A stretch of 64,000 nt of DNA from Clostridia bacterium. Its GTDB lineage: Bacteria > Bacillota > Clostridia > Oscillospirales > CAG-272. Below the pieces are notes generated by a model. It did not search any database and had not been told where the DNA came from. It saw only the letters and a list, made by a program, of their open reading frames with translations. The translations under genes and the position numbers were made by a program. Every line of letters starts with the position of its first letter. The first letter of the stretch is position 1. Positions 35,544 through 43,505 of this stretch are shown one piece after another. The stretch is taken from the NCBI GenBank assembly GCA_017447775.1, contig JAFSMU010000012.1, forward strand, positions 1 to 64,000. Reading direction: 5' to 3'.

Positions 35544-36685
35544 TAACTAAAATCAAAAGCGACAAAATAATCACGCCCGACGGCGTTTTTGACGGGTACG
35601 TGTATATTTGCGACGGGAAGATCGACGACGTTTTGCAAAAAGATCTTTCGTGCGACAAATCATACGACTTTACCGGAAAGTTCGTTTCCCCCGGGTTTAT
35701 CGACATTCACACGCACGGCGCGGGCGGCCATCCGTTCCTTGACGGGACGGCTGAGGACGTTGTGCTCGGGTGCAACTTCCACCTTTTTCACGGAACGACG
35801 ACGATCCTCCCCACCGTATCGGCAAGCGATATCAAAAATATGCGCGCCGCCGTTGAAAATATAAAGGCGGCGATGAGCGACGGGCGCACGCTGCCAAACA
35901 TTGTCGGCGCGCACCTTGAGGGGCCGTACCTCTCGAAAAATCAGAGCGGCGCGCAGTGCACCGACTACATTACGCCGCCGAAAAAAGACGACTACGAGGC
36001 GCTTGTGAACGATCTCGGCAAGTATATTGCCCGCTGGACTTACGCGCCCGAGGTCGATGACGGCGCGTTCTGCTCGTATATCTCCTCTCGCGGTATAATT
36101 GCCTCTGCCGGACACTGTGACGCGACATACGCCGATATGATGCGCGCGAAAAGCTGCGGATGCGCGCTTATAACGCATCTTTACTCATGCACATCAACCG
36201 TTACGCGCCGCGGCGGGTTCCGCTCGCTCGGCGTTATCGAAACGGCGTTTCTTGACGACGACTTTTTTGTCGAGATCATCGCCGACGGCAAGCACCTGCC
36301 GCCCGAGCTTATCCGAATGATCGTGAAGATCAAGGGCGCGGACAAGGTCGCGCTGATAACAGACAGCCTTGAGATCGCAGGAACGGACACAAAGAGCGGC
36401 GTTATGGGCGGCACAAAGTTCATCGTCGAGGACGGCGTTTGCAAGCTTTACGACAGGTCGGCTTTCGCCGGCAGCGTCGCCACGGCGGACACGCTTGTGC
36501 GCGTCGCCGCTTATGAGTGCGGACTCGGGATCGAAGAGGCGGTCAGAATGATGTGCGCCACCCCGGCAAAGATCCTCGGGCTGAATAAGGGCGCCATTGT
36601 AAAAGGCTTTGACGCCGACATCGCGGTATTTGACGAAAACATAAATATCACAGACGTTTTTGTAAACGGAAGAAAGGCGGTATAA
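35540..36685 (+). CDS. nagA: N-acetylglucosamine-6-phosphate deacetylase
   Basis: The 381-residue amidohydrolase has FVSPGFIDIHTHGAGGHPF (metal-binding HxH), GAHLEGPYLSKNQSGAQ (metal Glu), ASAGHCDATYADM, ALITHLYSCTS and LITDSLEIAGT (catalytic Asp), matching NagA. It removes the acetyl group from GlcNAc 6-phosphate, feeding nagB directly. The start ATG overlaps the nagB stop. No nagE/PTS gene is in the window, so GlcNAc 6-phosphate must come from elsewhere. Confidence 0.93.
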   Translation: MITKIKSDKIITPDGVFDGYVYICDGKIDDVLQKDLSCDKSYDFTGKFVSPGFIDIHTHGAGGHPFLDGTAEDVVLGCNFHLFHGTTTILPTVSASDIKNMRAAVENIKAAMSDGRTLPNIVGAHLEGPYLSKNQSGAQCTDYITPPKKDDYEALVNDLGKYIARWTYAPEVDDGAFCSYISSRGIIASAGHCDATYADMMRAKSCGCALITHLYSCTSTVTRRGGFRSLGVIETAFLDDDFFVEIIADGKHLPPELIRMIVKIKGADKVALITDSLEIAGTDTKSGVMGGTKFIVEDGVCKLYDRSAFAGSVATADTLVRVAAYECGLGIEEAVRMMCATPAKILGLNKGAIVKGFDADIAVFDENINITDVFVNGRKAV

Positions 36686-36686
36686 A

Positions 36687-37760
36687 ATGAAAAAACTGAA
36701 CGTTGCCATCATCGGTCAGGGGCGAAGCGGAAAGAACATCCACGGAAGATATTACCTTTCCGAGCGCAATCTTTATTATAACGTAAAATACGTTGTCGAT
36801 ATGAACGAACACATGCGCGAGGTAGCGCGCGGGCTTTACCCCGGCTGCACAGTGCTTTCCGACTACACGGAGCTTTTCGGCAAAACGGACATCGACCTTG
36901 TAGTCAACGCCTCGTATTCCGAAATGCACTTCCCCATTACGAAAAGCCTGCTTGAACACGGCTTCAACGTGCTGAGCGAAAAGCCGTTTGCACGCAACGT
37001 CTACGAGTGCGATCTGCTTATCGAAACGGCAAAGGAACACGGCGTTCTGCTTGCGGTGTTCCACAATACCCAGCTTGCGCCGTTTTACCTTGACGCAAAG
37101 GAAAAGGCAGGCAGCGGCATCCTCGGCGATATAAAGCAGGTCAGCATCCGCTATAACAGCCTGTCGCGCCGCTGGGACTGGCAGACGCTCCAAAAGAAAA
37201 TGGGCGGCAGCGCCTACAACACCGGCCCGCACCCGATAGCGATGGCGCTCGGCTTCCTCGATTTTGACAAGGACGCGAAGGTCATATTCACAAGGCTTGA
37301 CACGTCATCAACGTCCGGCGACGGCGAGGACTACGTAAAGATACTGATGAGCGCGCCGCAAAAGCCGCTTATCGACATCGAGATGAACTCAACCGACGCG
37401 TTTTGCGATTACAACATAAAAATTCAAGGCTCGCGCGGCACAATGAAGCTCACCCCGACGACGTACAAACTAAAATACTTCACCGAGGAAGAAAACCCGA
37501 CGCACTCAGTCATCGAGCAAACGCTCAGAAACGACGACGGAATGCCCGTTTACTGCTCGGAAAAGCTGAACTTCCACGAAGAAGAAGGCACGTACAGCGC
37601 AACGGCATTCGACGCGGGAACGGCGGGCATATACGAAAATCTCTACTATGCGCTCACCGAGGGGCGACCGCTTATCGTAAACTGCGAAATGGCGACGAGA
37701 GTCATCGGCGTTATAGAGCTTGCGCACGCGCAAAACCCGCTCCCGCTGAAAGTACTGTAA
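36687..37760 (+). CDS. Gfo/Idh/MocA family oxidoreductase
   Basis: The 357-residue protein has VAIIGQGRSGKNIHGRYY as Rossmann loop, FNVLSEKPFARNVYE as the catalytic-lysine motif and MGGSAYNTGPHPIAMALG in the C-terminal domain. It begins 1 base after nagA and closes the operon. Together with the first Gfo/Idh protein it suggests that an oxidised or C-modified amino sugar is processed by this pathway. Its exact substrate is unknown. Confidence 0.88.
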   Translation: MKKLNVAIIGQGRSGKNIHGRYYLSERNLYYNVKYVVDMNEHMREVARGLYPGCTVLSDYTELFGKTDIDLVVNASYSEMHFPITKSLLEHGFNVLSEKPFARNVYECDLLIETAKEHGVLLAVFHNTQLAPFYLDAKEKAGSGILGDIKQVSIRYNSLSRRWDWQTLQKKMGGSAYNTGPHPIAMALGFLDFDKDAKVIFTRLDTSSTSGDGEDYVKILMSAPQKPLIDIEMNSTDAFCDYNIKIQGSRGTMKLTPTTYKLKYFTEEENPTHSVIEQTLRNDDGMPVYCSEKLNFHEEEGTYSATAFDAGTAGIYENLYYALTEGRPLIVNCEMATRVIGVIELAHAQNPLPLKVL

Positions 37761-37765
37761 AATAG

Positions 37766-37796
37766 AAAAACAACGCCGCATGGCGTTGTTTTTTTA
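37766..37796. terminator. Bidirectional terminator
   Basis: AAAAACAACGCC-GCAT-GGCGTTGTTTTTTT between the nag operon and the convergent YjjG gene. Confidence 0.88.
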
Positions 37797-38477
37797 CATT
37801 TTTTCAAGCAAAGGCAAAACATCGCAAAGCTTGGCAACTATAAAATCGGGGCGCGCTCCGACGGGCGCGTCGCCGCCGGGGTTAAACCATATAGAAGCGA
37901 TGCCTGCATTGCTTGCGCCGAGGATATCGGACGAAAGGCTGTCGCCTATCATCACCGTTTCCTCCTTTTTGAAGTCGGGGATTTGGTCAAAGCAGTGCGA
38001 AAAAAACTCGCGGCTCGGCTTGTCGTACCCTATCGCCTGGGAAATGAATATGCCCTCAAAGTATCGCCCGATGCCCGACGTTTCAATGCGCCCGCGCTGT
38101 GTTTTTTCGTACCCGTTTGTCGCAAGATAAAGCCTGTATTTGCCGTAAAGCTCGCAAAGAAGCTCCTTACCGTGTGGGATATAGTTGCATTTTGTCATAA
38201 GACTGTTTTCGTAATACGTCGCCGCCGCGTCTGCGGGAGCGTTTACGTTTATCGCCTCAAAAAACAGCTCGAATCGGCGCACGCGGAGCGCCTCACGCGT
38301 AATTTTGCCGAGTTCAAGCAGCTTCCACTGGCTGATGTTTATTTGCTTGTACGCGGCGATATTGTCATCGGTCGGCGCAATGCCGAATTTTTCCATCGTT
38401 TCGCGCACGGCGACCTTTTCGCTTGCGTGAAAGTCGAAGATCGTGCCGTCAAGGTCGAGAAATACGTTTTTTATCAT
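37794..38477 (-). CDS. HAD hydrolase, YjjG-type nucleotidase
   Basis: The 227-residue HAD-fold protein begins MIKNVFLDLDGTIFDFHASE (motif I DxDGT). It has YLATNGYEKTQRGR (motif II) and FISQAIGYDKPSREFFSHCF with VMIGDSLSSDILGASNAG (motifs III and IV). The order and length fit YjjG-type pyrimidine 5'-nucleotidases, which dephosphorylate dUMP, dTMP and non-canonical pyrimidine nucleotides. Its promoter overlaps that of the divergent micro-ORF. Confidence 0.85.
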   Translation of the reverse strand: MIKNVFLDLDGTIFDFHASEKVAVRETMEKFGIAPTDDNIAAYKQINISQWKLLELGKITREALRVRRFELFFEAINVNAPADAAATYYENSLMTKCNYIPHGKELLCELYGKYRLYLATNGYEKTQRGRIETSGIGRYFEGIFISQAIGYDKPSREFFSHCFDQIPDFKKEETVMIGDSLSSDILGASNAGIASIWFNPGGDAPVGARPDFIVAKLCDVLPLLEKM

Positions 38478-38505
38478 GCTGTTCTCCGCTTTTGGTTTTT
38501 TTTAC

Positions 38506-38534
38506 TTTACAAATGATACCATAAATGATATAAT
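38506..38534 (+). promoter_or_regulatory. Overlapping divergent promoters
   Basis: The plus strand shows TTTACA (38506-38511), 17 bp, TATAAT (38529-38534). On the minus strand, TTGACA and TATCAT with an 18-bp spacer lie in the same stretch, for yjjG. Only one polymerase could occupy the region at a time. Confidence 0.65.
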
Positions 38535-38565
38535 ATTGTCAAGACAAATCGGAACGGTAAACTAT

Positions 38566-38706
38566 ATGACGCAAGAACAACGACGAATATACCTTTTGGA
38601 AAAACTGCTCGTCGCGCGCGGCGAGCGCGCCGAAATACCCGATGATACTGCGGCAAAACAACCGTCTCAGGAACTGAACGACGTTATGGTCAAAACGCTC
38701 AAATGA
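38566..38706 (+). pseudogene. 46-residue ORF resembling the start of a protein-ADP-ribose hydrolase
   Basis: The product begins MTQEQRRIYLLEKLL, similar from memory to the N-terminus of Clostridial macro-domain protein-ADP-ribose hydrolases. It stops after 46 residues and lacks the macro domain. A good promoter stands upstream. It could be a truncated relic, an internal-deletion product or an independent small protein. The assignment is tentative. Confidence 0.35.
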
Positions 38707-38730
38707 AAATCTAAGAAGGATTAAACAATC

Positions 38731-39174
38731 ATGGTTTTTATACGTCACTTTACAGACAACGATGCAGATACCCTTCGTACCAATCAATTTCCGGATATGA
38801 CAAATGAGGACATCCTCAACTTGATTCATGATTGGAACTCCTTTTCATATCAAGGAAAGTACTTTGAGATGTTTGCAGTTCTCTATGGTGAGACCATTGT
38901 CGGATCGGCATCGTTGTATCAACACAGCCAATCTGTTGCTTCATTAGGTGTTGAAATATATGAATCATTCAGGCGGTCAGGCTTTGCTTATGAAGCAATC
39001 CTTTTGCTTCTGGACCACGCTAAACAATTGGGTTACAAGATCATTCAAGACCAAGTTCGAACCGATAATAAAGCCAGTATTCTGCTACATGAAAAGCTGT
39101 TCTTCGAAACAGATCATTACATTTACAGAAACAAGAAAGATCAGCCCTGTTATCTGTTCTTAAAAGCCCTGTGA
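38731..39174 (+). CDS. GNAT family acetyltransferase, probably acquired
   Basis: The 147-residue protein has a GNAT layout: VFIRHFTDNDADTLRTNQF at the start, the acetyl-CoA region VEIYESFRRSGFAYEAILLLLDHA and the C-terminal DNKASILLHEKLFFE. Codon use differs clearly from the neighbours: it favours AT-ending codons (gat, aat, caa, ttg) where the surrounding genes favour GC-ending ones. AAGGA lies upstream of the ATG. The downstream terminator has an unusually long 15-bp stem. Recent horizontal acquisition is likely. The substrate is unknown. Confidence 0.82.
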   Translation: MVFIRHFTDNDADTLRTNQFPDMTNEDILNLIHDWNSFSYQGKYFEMFAVLYGETIVGSASLYQHSQSVASLGVEIYESFRRSGFAYEAILLLLDHAKQLGYKIIQDQVRTDNKASILLHEKLFFETDHYIYRNKKDQPCYLFLKAL

Positions 39175-39210
39175 TTTGATTCATCTTCAAGACTCCTTCA
39201 ACAACGACAA

Positions 39211-39246
39211 AAAGCCCTTCGCTGCATACCCGCAGCGAAGGGCTTT
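39211..39246. terminator. Long-stem terminator
   Basis: A 15-bp perfect stem (AAAGCCCTTCGCTGC / GCAGCGAAGGGCTTT) with a 6-base loop lies between the GNAT gene and convergent guaA. A second weaker hairpin (CCGGAAA...TTTCCGG) lies at about 39267-39295. Confidence 0.8.
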
Positions 39247-39308
39247 CATAATATGGATCGTTCCAGCCGGAAAGCCTTGATTTTACTGGGTTTTCCGGTT
39301 TTCGTATC

Positions 39309-40289
39309 TCATTCCCACTCGATCGTGGCGCAGGGCTTGGGGCTTAAGTCATAAAGGACGCGGTTTACGCCCTTGACCTCGCTTGTGATCCTCGCCGTTA
39401 TCTTTTCAAGCAGATCGTACGGGATGCGCTCGATCGTCGCGCTCATGGCGTCGCGCGTGTTGACGGCGCGGATGACTACCGGCCAGTCATAGCTGCGGCG
39501 GCCGTCCTTAACGCCCGTCGATTTGAAATCGGGGACTATCGTAAAATACTGCCATACCTTGCCGGCAAGACCTGCGTTTGCAAATTCCTCGCGCAGAATA
39601 GCGTCAGATTCGCGCACGGCTTCAAGCCTGTCGCGCGTGATGGCGCCGACGCAGCGAACACCGAGTCCGGGGCCGGGGAACGGCTGGCGGTTTACCATGC
39701 CGTCGGGCAGACCGAGCGCGCGTCCGACAACGCGAACCTCGTCTTTGAAGAGGAATTTAAGCGGCTCAACAAGTTCAAAATCGAGATCCTCGGGCAGACC
39801 GCCGACGTTGTGATGCGCTTTTACGGGGCCGCTTTCGAGAATGTCGGGATAGATAGTTCCCTGCGCCAAGAATTTGATGCCGTCAAGCTTGCGCGCCTCT
39901 TCTTCAAATACGCGGATGAATTCCGCGCCGATTATCTTGCGCTTTTTCTCCGGCTCGTCAACTCCCGCGAGCTTGTCAAGGAAACGGTCTACAGCGTCGA
40001 CGTAAACGAGGTTTGCGTCCATCTGGTTTCTGAACACTTCGATGACCTGCTCCGGCTCTCCCTTGCGAAGAAGTCCGTGGTTTACGTGAACGCACGTAAG
40101 CTGCTTGCCAACCGCTTTGATAAGCAGTGCCGCAACGACGGACGAGTCAACACCGCCCGACAGAGCGAGAAGCACCTTGCCGTCGCCTATCTGAGCGCGA
40201 AGCTCGGCAATCTTTTCTGCGATGAACGCCTCGGCAAGCTCTGCCGTTTCGATGCGCTTCATATCAGCGGGACGAACATTGTTTTGCAT
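39309..40289 (-). CDS. guaA: GMP synthase ATP-pyrophosphatase subunit (no glutaminase domain)
   Basis: The 326-residue protein is a complete C-terminal GMP synthase unit. It has the PP-loop [64 protein letters not shown] and the dimerisation end [19 protein letters not shown]. The roughly 190-residue class I glutamine amidotransferase domain that precedes this in usual GuaA is missing, and no remnant lies upstream. It must use free ammonia or a separate glutaminase encoded elsewhere, as in archaeal two-subunit GMP synthases. GGAGG precedes the ATG. A structured leader of about 130 bases precedes the gene. Confidence 0.9.
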   Translation of the reverse strand: MQNNVRPADMKRIETAELAEAFIAEKIAELRAQIGDGKVLLALSGGVDSSVVAALLIKAVGKQLTCVHVNHGLLRKGEPEQVIEVFRNQMDANLVYVDAVDRFLDKLAGVDEPEKKRKIIGAEFIRVFEEEARKLDGIKFLAQGTIYPDILESGPVKAHHNVGGLPEDLDFELVEPLKFLFKDEVRVVGRALGLPDGMVNRQPFPGPGLGVRCVGAITRDRLEAVRESDAILREEFANAGLAGKVWQYFTIVPDFKSTGVKDGRRSYDWPVVIRAVNTRDAMSATIERIPYDLLEKITARITSEVKGVNRVLYDLSPKPCATIEWE

Positions 40290-40422
40290 ACTTTTTTCCT
40301 CCGAATATCATTTTATTTTTCTATTTTTTTAGCACTTTTAAGCTTTGCGGGAAAGCGGATAGCGCCGTTTTCCGAATTGTCTTTGCCATGACGTTTCATG
40401 TGCCCGAAAAATAAAAATTACA
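40290..40422 (-). other. Structured 5' leader of guaA, unassigned
   Basis: The minus-strand RNA should contain CATGA-AACG-TCATG and a two-part stem GGAAA-CGG...CCG-TTTCC, with a possible closing CGGG/CCCG. It matches no riboswitch consensus that I can recall, including guanine, ZTP and ykkC types. It may regulate guaA, but there is no visible terminator. Confidence 0.4.
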
Positions 40423-40428
40423 GCGGTT

Positions 40429-40457
40429 ATTTTACTACAAATCGACGTATATTTCAA
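40429..40457 (-). promoter_or_regulatory. Promoter of guaA
   Basis: The minus strand shows TTGAAA (40457-40452), 17 bp, TAAAAT (40434-40429). Confidence 0.7.
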
Positions 40458-40526
40458 TACGTTTTTGGAAAAAAATTGAAAAAAATTTATTTTTTTCGAT
40501 TTTTCATCACCGAAATCCGCAAACGC

Positions 40527-40555
40527 TTGACAACGTCCGCGCGTTGCGCTATACT
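40527..40555 (+). promoter_or_regulatory. Promoter of nanA-like operon
   Basis: TTGACA (40527-40532), 17 bp, TATACT (40550-40555), ending 29 bases before the start codon. Confidence 0.85.
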
Positions 40556-40584
40556 TGACTTATAAATCATAAAGAGGTGAAATT

Positions 40585-41490
40585 ATGAAAAACAACGTAC
40601 TTTTCCGCGGAATTATGCCCGCGCTCGTTACCCCGCTTGACGACAGCGGCAAGATCAAACGCGACGCGCTGAAAAAGCTCGTCGACTGGCACATCGGCTG
40701 CGGCGTGTCCGGTTTTTATCTATGCGGCTCGACGGGCGAGGGGCTTTTGCTCACCCCCGCTCAGAGAATGGAAATGCTTGAAGCGACGCTTGACGCTGTC
40801 GGCGGGCGCGTTCCCGTCATCGACCACATAGGCGACGTTTCGCAAAGCTCGACGATCGCCCTTGCAAAACACGCCGAAAAAGCGGGCGCGGCGGCGATAT
40901 CGTCTATCCCGCCGATATATTTTGCATACAGCGACGACGATATTTTCAACTTCTACAAAGCGATCTCCGAAAGCTCGTCCCTGCCGCTTCTGATGTACGG
41001 CTACCCCGGGATCAAGACGCTCCCGCGCGAGCTTATAAAGAAGCTGATGACGCTGAAAACAGTCATCGGACTGAAATGGACGTATCAGGACTACTACGGT
41101 ATGCAGCGCGTAAAAAGCTATGACGGCGGCAACATCAACGTCATAAACGGGCCTGACGAGTCGCTGATCGCCGGCCTTGCCGTCGGCGCTGACGCAGGTA
41201 TCGGCACAACGTACAACATAATGCCCGGTCTTTTCGTAAAGCTGTATAACGCCTTCCGCGCGGGCAAGGTCGAGGAGGCGGGCGCGTATCAGAACGGCAT
41301 CAACAACGTTATCGAGCAGCTTCTTTCGCATAACGTCATCGCCACAACAAAGGCCGTACTTCGCCATATCGGGTACGACGTCGGCGAGTGCGTCGCTCCG
41401 CTTCACCGCCTGACAACTGAGGAAAACGACGCGCTTATTTCCGCCGTTACAAAATTCGTTGACTTTGAAAAGCAGGAAATAATATGCTGA
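40585..41490 (+). CDS. DHDPS/N-acetylneuraminate lyase family aldolase
   Basis: The 301-residue (beta/alpha)8 class I aldolase has FYLCGSTGEGLLLTP (pyruvate-carboxylate loop), MYGYPGIKTLP with the catalytic Tyr, and IGLKWTYQDYY with the Schiff-base lysine. NVINGPDESLIAGLAVGA follows. The K-T spacing and the INGPDE region look more like N-acetylneuraminate lyase than dihydrodipicolinate synthase, and nagA/nagB lie nearby. A lyase would yield ManNAc and pyruvate from sialic acid. KDPG-type or related aldolase activity cannot be excluded. It overlaps the next gene by 7 bases. Confidence 0.78.
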   Translation: MKNNVLFRGIMPALVTPLDDSGKIKRDALKKLVDWHIGCGVSGFYLCGSTGEGLLLTPAQRMEMLEATLDAVGGRVPVIDHIGDVSQSSTIALAKHAEKAGAAAISSIPPIYFAYSDDDIFNFYKAISESSSLPLLMYGYPGIKTLPRELIKKLMTLKTVIGLKWTYQDYYGMQRVKSYDGGNINVINGPDESLIAGLAVGADAGIGTTYNIMPGLFVKLYNAFRAGKVEEAGAYQNGINNVIEQLLSHNVIATTKAVLRHIGYDVGECVAPLHRLTTEENDALISAVTKFVDFEKQEIIC

Positions 41491-41771
41491 AAATTTACAT
41501 TATAGTCCTTGCGGCGATGTCCGTTTTGTGCGCCGTCGCGTTTGGAATTGACAAAATCAAATCAAAGGGCGACGCGTCGCGCACGCCCGAGATCGTGCTT
41601 CTTTCGCTGATGACTTTCGGCGGCGCTGTGGGCGGGCTTGTCGGTATGTACGTGTTCCGCCACAAGACTAACCCCATAACAAAATTCCACTTTACAATAA
41701 CGCTCTTCGTTTCCTTAGCGGTGCAGGCGTTCCTTCTTTATAAAATGATAGGAGGTGCTGCAAATGGCTAA
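41484..41771 (+). CDS. DUF1294 family membrane protein
   Basis: The 95-residue protein has the DUF1294 pattern: an N-terminal helix, FGIDKIKSKGDASRTPE, then SLMTFGGAVGGLVGMYVFRHKTNPITKFHF and a final helix. It is a small integral membrane protein of unknown function. It is translationally coupled to the aldolase upstream and overlaps the next small gene by 8 bases. Confidence 0.85.
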   Translation: MLKIYIIVLAAMSVLCAVAFGIDKIKSKGDASRTPEIVLLSLMTFGGAVGGLVGMYVFRHKTNPITKFHFTITLFVSLAVQAFLLYKMIGGAANG

Positions 41772-41979
41772 AAGATCAAACGAATTCACGCACGATAATT
41801 CCCCCGCAAAAAACGTATGGCTGACGCTTCGCGCGCTGTTTAACGTCCTTGCGTTCTTTGTGCTGTTTTTCTCCCTCGCAACAGGCGGCGCGTGGTACTT
41901 TACCGCCATCGGCGGCGCGCTTGTCGCAATCGCCATAGCGATAAACCTCGTGATCCCGTATGTAAAAAGGAAGAAATAA
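41764..41979 (+). CDS. Small two-pass membrane protein, unknown function
   Basis: The 71-residue product has two hydrophobic helices (FNVLAFFVLFFSLATGGAWYF and GGALVAIAIAINLVIPYV) and a basic end VKRKK. GGAGGTG 7 bases upstream sets the ATG at 41764. It is the third gene of the aldolase-DUF1294 operon. No family was recognised. Confidence 0.72.
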   Translation: MAKRSNEFTHDNSPAKNVWLTLRALFNVLAFFVLFFSLATGGAWYFTAIGGALVAIAIAINLVIPYVKRKK

Positions 41980-42016
41980 AGCCTTATCGGAGTTATCGGC
42001 TTGAACAAATCTATCA

Positions 42017-42045
42017 AAAACCGACGGTTGCCGTCGGTTTTTTTC
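42017..42045 (+). terminator. Terminator of aldolase operon
   Basis: AAAACCGACGG-TTG-CCGTCGGTTTTTTT. Confidence 0.85.
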
Positions 42046-42054
42046 ATTTTCCTC

Positions 42055-42120
42055 TTGACAAATCTGAATTTTTGTGTAAAATGAGATACGTTCTCATTTT
42101 GAATTTGAGAATTATTATCA
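42055..42120 (+). promoter_or_regulatory. Fur-family autoregulated promoter with two operators
   Basis: TTGACA (42055-42060), 16 bp, TAAAAT (42077-42082). The -10 overlaps AAAATGAGA-TACGT-TCTCATTTT (42078-42100), a palindrome with 9-bp arms. Further down, TGAGAATTATTATCA (42106-42120) matches the Fur box TGATAATNATTATCA at 13 of 14 defined positions. Both sites suit repression by the Fur-type protein encoded next. Confidence 0.75.
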
Positions 42121-42134
42121 TTTTGGAGCAAAAA

Positions 42135-42533
42135 ATGGCAAATTACAGCACAAAGGGCAAGCGAGCCATAATCGAATATCTTAAAAACAACCCCGACCGC
42201 CAGATGAGCGCCGAGGATATCTTCGCCTCTCTCGGCGAAAACGCCCCCGGGCAAAGCAGCGTTTACCGCATACTTTCCTCCATGACAAAAAGCGGCGAGG
42301 TGCGCCGCGAGCGCGACGAAGGCGGCGACGGGTTTGTATATCAATACGCGCAGAACATGGGCTGCGACAAGCACTTTCACTTGAAATGCGTTGAGTGCGG
42401 CAAGGTCGTTCACCTGCACTGCCACGTCAGCGACGAGCTTATATCGCACATTTATGCCGAGCACGGCTTTATGATAGACTCGGGCAAAACGGTGCTTTAC
42501 GGCAGGTGCGCCGCCTGCGGAGGTGCAAAATGA
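42135..42533 (+). CDS. Fur-family metalloregulator
   Basis: The 132-residue protein has the Fur winged helix (MSAEDIFASL and SSVYRILSSMTKSGEV) and the metal domain FHLKCVECGKVVHLHC. A C-terminal CxxC pair follows (GRCAACGGAK) that usually holds structural zinc. The substitutions do not allow Fur, Zur and PerR to be told apart with certainty. It overlaps a metal-exporter-like gene by 4 bases (ATGA), so the pair probably keeps one metal in balance. Two palindromes in its promoter indicate autoregulation. Confidence 0.88.
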   Translation: MANYSTKGKRAIIEYLKNNPDRQMSAEDIFASLGENAPGQSSVYRILSSMTKSGEVRRERDEGGDGFVYQYAQNMGCDKHFHLKCVECGKVVHLHCHVSDELISHIYAEHGFMIDSGKTVLYGRCAACGGAK

Positions 42534-43393
42534 GTCCGTTCTGGCAAACGATACTCGACGCGCTGAAAGACAGCGCGCTCGACACGCTGAAAATAGCTCC
42601 GTTTTTGTTCGTCATTTATCTGCTTATGGAGCTTATCGAGCATAAAGCGGGCGACAAGACAAAGAGGCTCCTCTCCCACTCGGGCAAGGTGGGGCCGGTC
42701 GTCGGCGGACTGCTCGGCGCGGTGCCGCAGTGCGGCTTTTCGGCGGCTTGTTCAAGCCTGTTTTCAGGTAGAGTGATAACGCTTGGAACGCTGTTCGCGG
42801 TGTTCCTCTCCACCTCCGACGAAATGCTCCCGATAATGATATCGGGCGGCGTGCCGGTGCTGACGATACTTAAAATCATCGGCACAAAGGCGGCGCTTGG
42901 GATCGTCGTCGGCTTCATCGTTGACCTTATCGTGCGCCGCCGCCCCGACAGCGAGCATATCCACGACCTTTGCGAGCACGACGGCTGCCACTGCGAGCAC
43001 GGCGTCTTTCGCTCCGCACTGCGCCATTTTATTGAAATAATTGCGTATATCTTCGTTTTCTCGCTTGTGATAAATATCGCCGTCGGCTTTATCGGCGAGG
43101 AAAATTTGGCGAAAATATTTGTCGATATCCCCGTTGTCGGCTCGCTTATATCGGCGCTTGTGGGGCTTATACCGAACTGCGCCGCGTCGATCGTGATAAC
43201 CGATCTGTATATTTCCGGCATAATTACGCCGGGCGTGATGATGTCGGGACTGCTTGTGGGCGCGGGCGTCGGGCTTGCGGTGCTTTTCCGCACGAACAAA
43301 AACATAAAGCAAAACCTCGCCATCACGGGCGCGCTTTACGCCGTTGGCGTTGTGCTTGGCGTGGCGATCGACCTTATCGGCATAAAATTCTAA
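42530..43393 (+). CDS. ArsP_2-type putative manganese/heavy-metal exporter
   Basis: The 287-residue protein has two repeats of hydrophobic helices, each with a similar motif: GLLGAVPQCGFSAACSSLFS and ALVGLIPNCAASIVITDLY. This matches the putative 10-TM heavy-metal exporter (ArsP_2) family, often annotated as a putative manganese transporter. A cytoplasmic loop of His, Asp and Cys (HIHDLCEHDGCHCEHG, about residues 142-160) could bind metal. GGAGGTG precedes the ATG. It is coupled to the Fur-family gene. Confidence 0.82.
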   Translation: MSPFWQTILDALKDSALDTLKIAPFLFVIYLLMELIEHKAGDKTKRLLSHSGKVGPVVGGLLGAVPQCGFSAACSSLFSGRVITLGTLFAVFLSTSDEMLPIMISGGVPVLTILKIIGTKAALGIVVGFIVDLIVRRRPDSEHIHDLCEHDGCHCEHGVFRSALRHFIEIIAYIFVFSLVINIAVGFIGEENLAKIFVDIPVVGSLISALVGLIPNCAASIVITDLYISGIITPGVMMSGLLVGAGVGLAVLFRTNKNIKQNLAITGALYAVGVVLGVAIDLIGIKF

Positions 43394-43394
43394 C

Positions 43395-43423
43395 AAAAAA
43401 GTCGGTCTTATGACCGATTTTTT
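43395..43423 (+). terminator. Terminator of Fur-exporter operon
   Basis: AAAAAAGTCGGTC-TTAT-GACCGATTTTTT. Confidence 0.85.
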
Positions 43424-43505
43424 GATAATTTGACATTTTCAAAATCCAATCGTTGTTCTACAGCCACTTTCATTACGAAGACCGTGATGAGCAAAGGAGC
43501 GAAAA

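Noticed and set aside
38566-38706. Antitoxin of a toxin-antitoxin pair with the downstream GNAT gene
   Set aside because: GNAT toxins have an RHH antitoxin before them; this 46-residue ORF has no RHH pattern and its N-terminus looks like another family.
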